NCBI GenBank assembly: GCA_010031985.1
Contig: RGYP01000147.1
Coordinates: 1-5,430 of the forward strand
DNA: 5,430 bases
Direction of reading: 5' to 3'
DNA from: Gammaproteobacteria bacterium
GTDB taxonomy: Bacteria > Pseudomonadota > Gammaproteobacteria > Steroidobacterales > Steroidobacteraceae
The translations under genes and the position numbers were made by a program. Shown here in pieces: positions 1 to 5,430 of the stretch. Position 1 is the first letter of the stretch. Each line of letters starts with the position of its first letter. Below the pieces are notes generated by a model that ran no database searches, was not told the DNA's origin, and saw only the letters and a list, made by a program, of their open reading frames with translations.

Positions 1-1156
1 CGAAGTCGGAGAGCGGTTGCTCGCACCGTTCGCGCGCGGCGACCGACTCGAGGCGCAGATGCCGGCGATTCTGCGTGACGCCTTCGATTTTCCTGCGCCG
101 CGACATCTCCTGCGTGGCAGCGAAGGCGAAGGCGGCTTGCAAGTTCTCGAGCTCTTTCACGGCCCGACGGCGGCCTTCAAGGATTTCGGCGCACGATTTC
201 TGGCGGCGTGTTTCGAGCGGCTGCGCGATCCCCGCGAGCCGACGCTGAATATTCTGGTGGCGACGTCCGGTGACACCGGCGGCGCCGTGGCGGCGGCGTT
301 TCACCGCCGGTCGGGTCTTGCGGTCACGGTGTTGTTTCCGAAGGGGCTGGTCTCGCCCACGCAGCAACGTCAGCTCACTTGCTGGGGCGACAACGTGCGC
401 AGTTTCGCGGTGCGCGGCACCTTCGACGATTGCCAGCGCATGGTGAAAGAGGCCTTCGTCGACGCAGCGCTTCGTTCGCGTCAGCAGCTGTCGTCGGCCA
501 ACAGCATCAATCTCGGTCGACTGCTGCCGCAGGCGGTGTATTACGCGATGACGAGTCTCGAGTGGTGGCGCGCGCGGCACTCGAAACTATCGTTCATCAT
601 CCCGAGCGGCAACCTTGGTAACGCAGTGGCCTGCATCTGGGCGCGGCACATGGGGCTGCCGATCGGCGATGTGCTGTTGGCGCACAACGCCAATCAAACC
701 GTTCCCGATTACCTCGCGAGTGGGGAGTGGCAGCCGCGTTCGAGCAGGGCGACACTGGCCTCGGCGATGGATGTCGGGCATCCCTCGAACATGGAGCGGC
801 TACGCGATCTCTACCCTCGGATCGATTCGCTGCGCGATGCCGTGACGGCGGTCAGCATCGACGATGCGGCCATCGAGGCGCGGGTGCGCGCCGACTACGC
901 GCGCTATGGAGAGATCTGGTGCCCGCATACGGCCGTCGGGGCCGAGGCGTGGGCGCGGCTCACGCCCGAGGCGCGGCGTTCGCGAAACTGGTGCGTCGTG
1001 TCGACGGCATCGCCGGCCAAGTTTCCGGAAATCGTCGAGCCTTTGATCGGTGGCAAAGTGCCCGTGCCGCCCTCGCTGGCCGCGCTTCTCGATCGTCCGA
1101 GCCAGTTCGAAGAAATCGGCGGCACGCTCGACGAGTTGCGCAAAGCGCTCGGTTGA
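1..1156 (+). CDS. thrC: Threonine synthase, 5' end cut off by the window edge
   Basis: PLP-dependent threonine synthase, which converts O-phospho-L-homoserine to L-threonine and phosphate in the cytoplasm as the last step of threonine synthesis. The frame is already open at base 2, so the true start lies upstream. By comparison with E. coli ThrC as I remember it (about 428 residues), roughly 55-60 N-terminal residues are missing; the TTG at 17 is internal, not a start. Visible family signatures are the PLP-lysine motif HGPTAAFKDFG (Lys codon 179-181), the phosphate-binding SGDTG (266-280), SSANSIN (around 491-511), PSGNLGN (602-622), PHTAVGAEAW (around 923-952) and a C-terminal ASPAKFPEIVEPL block. 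No key residue looks lost. The TGA stop at 1154-1156 shares its last base with the next gene's ATG. In related bacteria thrC usually follows homoserine kinase or aspartokinase genes, which would lie just outside the window. Confidence 0.96.
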   Translation, partial: EVGERLLAPFARGDRLEAQMPAILRDAFDFPAPRHLLRGSEGEGGLQVLELFHGPTAAFKDFGARFLAACFERLRDPREPTLNILVATSGDTGGAVAAAFHRRSGLAVTVLFPKGLVSPTQQRQLTCWGDNVRSFAVRGTFDDCQRMVKEAFVDAALRSRQQLSSANSINLGRLLPQAVYYAMTSLEWWRARHSKLSFIIPSGNLGNAVACIWARHMGLPIGDVLLAHNANQTVPDYLASGEWQPRSSRATLASAMDVGHPSNMERLRDLYPRIDSLRDAVTAVSIDDAAIEARVRADYARYGEIWCPHTAVGAEAWARLTPEARRSRNWCVVSTASPAKFPEIVEPLIGGKVPVPPSLAALLDRPSQFEEIGGTLDELRKALG

Positions 1157-1761
1157 TGCCCATGAATTTCGATTCGTCCGAGAGTTGGTTGATCGCCGGC
1201 ATCGCGGTGGCAGTAGGTGTGCTGCTCGGCATTGCGGTGACCCTCGGGTGGCGGTGGTATCGACAGTTTCGCGAGCGACAGCGGCGCAGACGGCGCATCG
1301 AGGCGGTGGCGGTCGAGCATTTGCGCGATGTTGCCTTGCCGGACGGCAGCGGTGGCTTGTTGCACGTCGATTATCTGCTGTTGACCGCTCGCGGACTTTT
1401 GATCCTCGACGTGCGCGATGTGATCGGCAACGTTTTCGGCTCCGACCCCATGGTCGAGTGGACCGTGATGCAGGGTGCGCGTCGTTTTACGTTTGCCAAT
1501 CCGCAAGGCGCCATGTACGACCGGATCGCCGCGCTCAAGACCCTGGCCGACGATGTGCCCATCGATGGGCGAATCGTCTTCGGGCCGGGTGCCGTTTTTC
1601 CGAAAGGGTTGCCCCGACTCACCTTGCGTGAAGAATCTTTGGAGGCCGAGTTTCCACTCGGCGAGCGTGCGCACGCCGAGCAGTTGGTGGAGGCTTGGCG
1701 AGGCGAGTGGGACCGCCTGCGCTCGCTGCTCGGACCGAGCGAGTTCAGCGCGCGCAGTTGA
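1156..1761 (+). CDS. Small membrane-anchored NERD-like domain protein
   Basis: A 201-residue protein. Residues about 11-33 form one hydrophobic membrane helix. They follow an acidic N-terminus and precede a strongly basic stretch (residues 35-47, many Arg), so the positive-inside rule places the C-terminal domain in the cytoplasm. Residues about 48-185 resemble the NERD (nuclease-related) domain: a VDYLLLT strand, a GLLILDVRD strand, then G-x-V-F-G, EWT, and an F-x-N-P-Q motif followed by a helix. NERD domains are thought to share the restriction-endonuclease-like fold with a D...E-x-K core. Here that core reads Asp72...Asp85-Val-Arg87, so catalysis is uncertain. I chose the ATG at 1156 because it overlaps the thrC stop (TGATG). 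The ATG at 1162, two codons later, is equally possible. The frame stays open upstream to 727, but that part lies inside thrC. Cellular role unknown; probably co-transcribed with thrC. Confidence 0.82.
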   Translation: MPMNFDSSESWLIAGIAVAVGVLLGIAVTLGWRWYRQFRERQRRRRRIEAVAVEHLRDVALPDGSGGLLHVDYLLLTARGLLILDVRDVIGNVFGSDPMVEWTVMQGARRFTFANPQGAMYDRIAALKTLADDVPIDGRIVFGPGAVFPKGLPRLTLREESLEAEFPLGERAHAEQLVEAWRGEWDRLRSLLGPSEFSARS

Positions 1762-3166
1762 GCGCGTGATCGGCGAGCACCTGCACCACGCAGGCGGTGA
1801 TTTTTTCGGCGTAGGCGAGCTCCAGAAATTCGTTTGGTCCATGCGCGTTCGATAGCGGGCCGAGCACACCGGTGATCAAGAACTGGGTCTGCGGGAACTG
1901 TCGACCCAGCATGCCCATGAACGGAATGGTGCCGCCGCAGCCGGCATGAACGGCCTCGCGTCCGAACACCGTTTGCGAAGCGCGTTGCATCGATTCTTCC
2001 AGCCATGGTGCGAACGAGGGGGCATTCCAGCCACTCGCAGCACTGTCAGCCTCGAAGCGCACTCGCGCTCCGTAAGGCGGCTCGCGCTGCAGCGTCTGCG
2101 TCAGCGCCTCGCTCGCGCGCTCGGCGTCGATGGTCGGCGGCAGACGCAAGCTGAGTTTGAGCGCGATGCGCGGCAACAGCACGTTACCCGCATTGGCCGT
2201 GGCGGGAAGACCGTCTGCACCCGTGACGGCGAGCGTGCTGCGCCAGGTGCTGCCGAGTAGCAACTCCACGGGATCGGTCGATAGCGCCTTGACGCCCGGA
2301 AGCAGCGGCACGCGGCCGGCGACTTCGGCGCCGAGCGTCGCGGCTGCGACGCGTGCTTGGGCGATACGATCTTTGGGGATCGGGCATTGCAACTCGGGCA
2401 ACAAGATGTCGCCGTTGATCGGGTTTTCGATACGAGCGAGCAATTGCAGGGCGATGCGCAGGGGCGTCGGTGCGATCCCGGTGCCCATGCCGCTATGCAC
2501 GCCGTCTCGCAGCACCTCGACGTGCAGTGTGCCGGTGAGATTGCCGCGTAGCGACGTCGTGCACCAGAGCTGTGAGTAGTTGCCGCATTCGGCATCGAGG
2601 CAGATGACGAGCGAGGGCGTGCCGAGACGCGCGCCGAGCGCTTCGAGGTGGGCGGGCAGGTCGGTGCTGCCGCTCTCTTCGGAGGCCTCGATGAGCACGA
2701 CGCAGCGGGCAAGCGGTACGCCGCGACTTTTGAGCGCACGAATCGCGGTCAGCGAGCTGAAGACGGCATAACCATCGTCGGCGCCGCCGCGGCCGTAGAG
2801 TTTGCCCTCTCGGATGACCGGTTCCCATGGCGAGAGACCCGGCTCCCAGCCGGTGAACTCCGGTTGCTTGTCGAGGTGCCCGTAGAGCAGTACGCAATCG
2901 GGCAATTCACCCGGAATGTCGCAGAGCAGCACGGGCGTGCGACCCGGCAAGGTCAAAAGTTCCACGGTCATGCCGGCGATCGGCTGCTCGCGACACCAGT
3001 CGGCGAGCAACTGCGCGGCACGCTGCATGTGCCCGGCGCTCTGCCAGTCCGGCGCGAAGGCCGGCGACTTGTTCGGAATGCGTACGTATTCGCAAAGCGT
3101 GGGCACGATCGAGTCGCGCCAGGTGTCGCGGATGAGGGTTCGGGTGCCGTCGTCGATGGCGTTCAT
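1745..3166 (-). CDS. M20 family metallopeptidase (CNDP/carnosinase-like dipeptidase)
   Basis: A 473-residue di-zinc peptidase with the motif set of the carnosine/cytosolic non-specific dipeptidase branch of M20. The order is YGHLDKQPEF (His97 metal ligand, Asp99 catalytic), LYGRGGADDG (Asp130 bridging metal ligand), EASEESGS (Glu163 general base, Glu164 ligand), CLDAECG (Asp191 ligand), GVHSGMGTG (His224 in the lid/dimerisation domain) and SNAHGPNEF (His442 ligand). The full ligand set is present, so an active enzyme is expected. Length fits the family. There is no signal peptide or membrane segment, so it is probably cytoplasmic and cleaves dipeptides taken up or left by proteolysis; the actual substrate cannot be read from the sequence. 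The ATG at 3166 overlaps the tatD stop as ATGA, and no clear Shine-Dalgarno precedes it, consistent with translational coupling. Its 3' end overlaps the convergent NERD gene by 17 nt. Confidence 0.93.
   Translation of the reverse strand: MNAIDDGTRTLIRDTWRDSIVPTLCEYVRIPNKSPAFAPDWQSAGHMQRAAQLLADWCREQPIAGMTVELLTLPGRTPVLLCDIPGELPDCVLLYGHLDKQPEFTGWEPGLSPWEPVIREGKLYGRGGADDGYAVFSSLTAIRALKSRGVPLARCVVLIEASEESGSTDLPAHLEALGARLGTPSLVICLDAECGNYSQLWCTTSLRGNLTGTLHVEVLRDGVHSGMGTGIAPTPLRIALQLLARIENPINGDILLPELQCPIPKDRIAQARVAAATLGAEVAGRVPLLPGVKALSTDPVELLLGSTWRSTLAVTGADGLPATANAGNVLLPRIALKLSLRLPPTIDAERASEALTQTLQREPPYGARVRFEADSAASGWNAPSFAPWLEESMQRASQTVFGREAVHAGCGGTIPFMGMLGRQFPQTQFLITGVLGPLSNAHGPNEFLELAYAEKITACVVQVLADHALNCAR
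1778..1806 (+). terminator. Candidate intrinsic terminator for the thrC-NERD unit
   Basis: Starting 16 nt after the NERD gene's stop, CACCTGC (1778-1784) can pair with GCA (1790-1792) and GGTG (1796-1799), giving seven base pairs around a 5-nt loop with a 3-nt bulge. An equivalent register pairs CCTGC with GCAGG (1780-1784 and 1790-1794). One A and then six T (1801-1806) follow, as expected of a Rho-independent terminator on the + strand. T6 is uncommon in this GC-rich window. The bulge weakens the stem. The same bases encode part of the C-terminal region of the dipeptidase on the other strand (the T-run is Glu-Lys-Ile codons), so chance is a real alternative. Confidence 0.35.
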
Positions 3167-3975
3167 GTTCGAAGATTACCGCAGGGCAGGTCAAAGAACT
3201 GCTGCGCCGTGGCCGTGGTGTGCGCCGCCAGTTCTGCAAGCGATTCCTTCCGGCAGTCGGCGATCACGCGCGCGATGTGCGGCAGATACATCGGCTCGTT
3301 GCGTCGCGAGGCGGGTTTGGGGTCGAGGTCGCGCGGCAGCAGGTAGGGACCATCGGTCTCGATCATCAAACGACCTTGCGGCACGCGATGGACGAGGTCG
3401 CGCAAGTGCAGGCCGCGACGCTCATCGCAGATCCAGCCCGTGATGCCGATGTGCAGTCCAAACTCGAGACAGGCCTCGAGTTGAGCCGCGGTACCGGTGA
3501 AGCAATGCAGCACGGCTGCCGGCAATGCCGAGCGATGCTCGCGCAGCACGGCGAGAAAATCGCCATGGGCGTCCCGCTCGTGCAAAAAGAGCGGTTTGCC
3601 GAGACGGCAAGCGAGTTGTACCTGGCGTTCGAAGGCCAGGCGTTGCTCGCGGGGTGCCGAGAAATTGCGGTGATAGTCGAGACCCGTCTCGCCGATCGCG
3701 GCAACCAGCGGATCCGCAGCCAGCTCGATCAAGCTCGCATACGCCTGCTCGTCGAAATCGAAGGCGTGGTGCGGATGACAACCCGCCGTGGCGCGCAGCA
3801 GCGTGGGCGCTGCCCGGGCGAGTGCCAGCGCCGCACGGCTGCCATCGGCCGAGGCGCCGGTGACCACGAACTGCACGACGCCCGCAGCCAAGGCGCGACG
3901 CAGAACCTCTTCGCGATCGTGATCGTAGCTGTCGTGCGTGAGATTGATGCCGATGTCGACGAACGCCGCAGTCAC
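3163..3975 (-). CDS. tatD: TatD family metal-dependent hydrolase / DNase
   Basis: Amidohydrolase-fold (TIM-barrel) metal-dependent nuclease. E. coli TatD is described as a 3'-5' exonuclease linked to DNA repair. The match is to TatD itself rather than YcfH or YjjV: it shares the DIGxNLT opening in place of HxH, plus GITGW-CDERRGL and YLLPRDL-PKP-SRRNEP. From a GTG start at 3975 the protein has 270 residues (about 260 in E. coli). Likely metal/active-site residues are His67/His69 (GCHPHH), Glu96 and Asp100 (GETGLDYHRNFS), His132 (HERDAH), His157 (HCFTG) and Asp208 (ETDGPYLLPRD). I prefer GTG 3975 over the upstream ATG at 4017. It forms a GTGA overlap with the ltaE stop, has GGGAG (3990-3986) 10 nt upstream, and leaves only a few residues before the conserved FVDIG strand. 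The stop overlaps the dipeptidase start as ATGA. Confidence 0.94.
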   Translation of the reverse strand: MTAAFVDIGINLTHDSYDHDREEVLRRALAAGVVQFVVTGASADGSRAALALARAAPTLLRATAGCHPHHAFDFDEQAYASLIELAADPLVAAIGETGLDYHRNFSAPREQRLAFERQVQLACRLGKPLFLHERDAHGDFLAVLREHRSALPAAVLHCFTGTAAQLEACLEFGLHIGITGWICDERRGLHLRDLVHRVPQGRLMIETDGPYLLPRDLDPKPASRRNEPMYLPHIARVIADCRKESLAELAAHTTATAQQFFDLPCGNLRT

Positions 3976-5012
3976 CGCAAAGAGGCTCCCGAGGCAAGCC
4001 TCGCGAGGGCGACGCACAACGCATCGACGTCCTCTTCAGGCTGGTTCCAGGAGACGACGAGCCGCGCTTCGCCGGAACCGCTCGCGCCCCAGTCGTAGAA
4101 CTCGAAGCCGAGCGCGCGTAGCGCGGCAGCCCCCCCATCGCCGATACGCAGAAACAGTTCGTTGGCCTGTACCGGGTGCATCAGCAGCGGCCCGGCGGCC
4201 GCCGCGAGACGTTGCGCGAGGGCGTTCGCCCGCCCGGCCAGACGCAGCCAGAGACCGCCTTCGATGTAGGCCAGCAATTGCGCCGACACGAAGCGCATCT
4301 TGGAGAGCAGATGGGCCGCTCTCTTGCGCCGGAATTCGAAGTCGGCCACACGATCGAGGTCAAAGAATACGACCGCCTCGGCTGTCAGCGCGCCGTTTTT
4401 GGTGGCACCGAACGAGAGCACGTCGACACCGGCGCGCCAGGTCAGCTCGGCGGGCGAGCAGCCGACGCCGGCGACGGCGTTGGCAAAGCGAGCGCCATCC
4501 ATGTGCACGGCCAGGCCACGCGCATGGGCAAGCGTGCAAAGCGCTTGCAGTTCCGCCGGCGAATACACGGTACCGAGCTCCGTCGCCTGCGTGAGCGACA
4601 GCGCGCGTGGTTGCACGGTGTGCACCGAGGTCGGATTGGCGACGAGCGTCGCCTCGAGAGCCTGTGGCGTGACTTTGGCGCCCGCACCCTGCATCAAGAC
4701 GAGTCGCGCGCCGCCGCTCATGAATTCGGGTGCGCCGCATTCGTCGCGGACGATGTGACCTTCTTCGTGCGTCAGGATCGCGCCGTACGGCGGGACCAGG
4801 GTGGCGAGGGCGAGCGAGTTGGCGGCCGTGCCGGTCGATACCGGAAAAACCTTGACCCTGCGTTCGAAGAGCTCGCTGAAGCGATCGTCGAGCCGCAGCG
4901 ACCACTCGTCGTCGCCGTAGCCGCGCGCAAAGCCGGTATTGGCGGCGCCGATCGCGGCAAGAATTTCGGGGGCCACCGGGGCCGTGTTGTCGCTCTTGAA
5001 GTATCTGGCCAT
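3972..5012 (-). CDS. ltaE: Low-specificity L-threonine aldolase (Pseudomonas type)
   Basis: A 346-residue cytoplasmic PLP enzyme of the beta-eliminating lyase/threonine aldolase family (fold type I). It cleaves L-threonine and L-allo-threonine to glycine and acetaldehyde. Length and motifs match the Pseudomonas-type enzyme better than the shorter E. coli LtaE. They include FxSDN (residues 5-9), ARGYGDDEW (29-37), STGTAANSLAL (59-69), HIVRDECGAPEF (86-97; the PLP-stacking His is probably His85 or His86), TQATELGTVY (141-150), HMDGARFANA (170-179) and the PLP lysine Lys205 in SFGATKNG. The ATG at 5012 lies four residues before the conserved block, so it is probably right, although I see no strong Shine-Dalgarno. 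It is the first gene of the cluster leading into tatD and the dipeptidase. A run of seven G (4130-4136) lies in the Gly293-Gly294-Ala295 codons, with the frame intact. Related bacterial aldolases with other beta-hydroxy amino acid preferences cannot be excluded. Confidence 0.94.
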   Translation of the reverse strand: MARYFKSDNTAPVAPEILAAIGAANTGFARGYGDDEWSLRLDDRFSELFERRVKVFPVSTGTAANSLALATLVPPYGAILTHEEGHIVRDECGAPEFMSGGARLVLMQGAGAKVTPQALEATLVANPTSVHTVQPRALSLTQATELGTVYSPAELQALCTLAHARGLAVHMDGARFANAVAGVGCSPAELTWRAGVDVLSFGATKNGALTAEAVVFFDLDRVADFEFRRKRAAHLLSKMRFVSAQLLAYIEGGLWLRLAGRANALAQRLAAAAGPLLMHPVQANELFLRIGDGGAAALRALGFEFYDWGASGSGEARLVVSWNQPEEDVDALCVALARLASGASLR

Positions 5013-5082
5013 GGGGCGCAGATGCTACTGCAAAATGCTGCGTAGTGACCCATCATCCCGATTCACGGCAACCACGCACGAC
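5013..5082. promoter_or_regulatory. Divergent intergenic region presumed to hold two promoters
   Basis: This 70-bp gap lies between the starts of ltaE (leftward) and the YgjP-like gene (rightward) and is the only non-coding stretch in the window. By position it should carry promoters for both directions. I found no convincing sigma-70 box pair on either strand. The best leftward element is TTGCCG with a poor TCACTA 17 nt on, and rightward a CAAAAT lacks a matching -35. A short imperfect dyad (CTAC 5025-5028 with GTAG 5042-5045) sits in the middle. Either promoter may extend into the neighbouring gene, and the gap shrinks if the YgjP-like gene starts at an upstream ATG. Confidence 0.35.
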
Positions 5083-5430
5083 ATGACCGAAGACCTCGCC
5101 ATTCTCGACGATGCGGCACCGCCATCAGGCTGGACCTTGCGCCGCAGCGCGCGGGCGCGGCGTCTTGCACTACGCGTGCACCACGATGGGCGGGTGGAGG
5201 TCGTCGCGCCGCGTGGTGTCGGTGAGGCGTTGATCCATCGGTTCGTGGAGCGACACCGCGAGTGGATCCTGCATCGACTCGCCGAGCGGCCGACGTCCCC
5301 CGCACCCCAAGCGTTTCCGCCTGCCACCCTGGAGTTGCCGGCGTTGGCCGAGCGCTATCGCATCCACCTCGCAGGCGGCAAGGGCAGGGTGAGGGTACGC
5401 AAATTAGGTGAGGGTTTGCTGTCGATCGTT
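5083..5430 (+). CDS. YgjP-like (DUF45) metallopeptidase-domain protein, 3' end beyond the window
   Basis: An open frame runs from the ATG at 5083 to the last base, giving 116 residues with no stop. The N-terminal part matches the YgjP/DUF45 family, related to SprT/WLM-type zinc peptidases: a W-x-L-R-R-S-x-R-A-R-R-x-x-L-R-V strand (residues 17-32), DGRVEVVAPRG (35-45) and a helix with FVERHREWI (54-62). Family members are usually about 230-240 residues, with the zinc-binding HExxH motif in the second half, so the catalytic part is not visible and activity cannot be judged. The start is uncertain. The frame is also open from ATG codons at 5035 and 5011, and none of the three has a clear Shine-Dalgarno. 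I chose 5083 because it leaves a short, family-like lead before the conserved tryptophan. Transcribed divergently from ltaE. Physiological substrate unknown. Confidence 0.83.
   Translation, partial: MTEDLAILDDAAPPSGWTLRRSARARRLALRVHHDGRVEVVAPRGVGEALIHRFVERHREWILHRLAERPTSPAPQAFPPATLELPALAERYRIHLAGGKGRVRVRKLGEGLLSIV

Noticed and set aside
727..1155. Upstream extension of the NERD-like frame
   Set aside because: It overlaps conserved thrC sequence in another frame and translates to Ala/Arg/Gly-rich sequence with no family match. The membrane protein starts naturally at 1156 or 1162.
1722..1743. Hairpin just past the dipeptidase stop (CTCGCT with AGCGAG, or alternatively GCTCG with CGAGC) as a minus-strand terminator
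   Set aside because: The two stems exclude each other and no T-run follows on the minus strand. It could still stabilise a 3' end, but an intrinsic terminator is not supported.
904..1869. 321-residue open frame on the minus strand, antisense to thrC and the NERD-like gene
   Set aside because: No recognisable domain, Arg/Ser/Pro-rich low-quality composition, and it lies opposite well-supported genes. Long antisense frames are expected in GC-rich codon usage.
3976..4017. ATG at 4017 as the tatD start
   Set aside because: It adds 14 residues absent from TatD and a 46-nt overlap with ltaE. The GTG at 3975 has better spacing and an overlap type matching the next junction.
3220..4098. 292-residue + strand frame opposite tatD and the end of ltaE
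   Set aside because: It is a shadow of tatD, whose motifs on the other strand are unmistakable. The translation has no recognisable fold.
4176..5045. 289-residue + strand frame opposite ltaE
   Set aside because: Antisense shadow of a clear threonine aldolase, with Arg/Gly-rich translation and no motif.
1..5430. RNA genes, CRISPR arrays, insertion sequences, long repeats, prophage or defence genes
   Set aside because: I saw no tRNA/rRNA-like sequence, spaced direct repeats, transposase motifs or terminal inverted repeats. All but about 70 bases are accounted for by six genes, five of them from clearly conserved families.

Overview
The window reads as ordinary, densely coding chromosome from a GC-rich proteobacterium. 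I favour a gammaproteobacterium of the Xanthomonadales or a neighbouring order. This rests on the high G+C at third codon positions, a ThrC and a TatD that resemble the enterobacterial proteins as I remember them, and a Pseudomonas-type threonine aldolase. No 16S rRNA or other taxonomic marker is present, so the placement is an impression. Five of the six genes belong to clearly recognisable conserved families. I see no mobile element, CRISPR array, RNA gene or sign of recent transfer.

Layout. On the + strand, the window opens inside threonine synthase (thrC, 5' end missing). It is followed with a 1-nt stop/start overlap (TGATG) by a small membrane-anchored protein with a NERD-like domain (1156-1761). 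That gene runs tail-to-tail into a three-gene minus-strand cluster and overlaps its last gene by 17 nt. Reading leftward from about 5012, the cluster is a low-specificity L-threonine aldolase (ltaE), a TatD-family nuclease (tatD) and an M20 metallodipeptidase. Both internal junctions are 4-nt stop/start overlaps (GTGA and ATGA), so one mRNA with coupled translation is likely. The first overlap also moves the likely tatD start to a GTG at 3975. A 70-bp gap (5013-5082) separates ltaE from a divergent YgjP-like (DUF45) metallopeptidase gene that runs off the right edge. It is the only non-coding stretch, so no gene-free interval exceeds 300 bases.

How the genes relate. thrC makes threonine and ltaE cleaves threonine to glycine and acetaldehyde, but they lie in opposite transcription units and nothing here shows joint control. 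The minus-strand cluster mixes amino-acid breakdown, dipeptide hydrolysis and nucleic-acid/quality-control hydrolysis; a shared 'recycling' role is only inference. I found no convincing new biological system. The points most worth checking are the substituted D-x-R core in the NERD-like protein, a candidate terminator buried antisense in the dipeptidase gene, and the tightly overlapped gene junctions.
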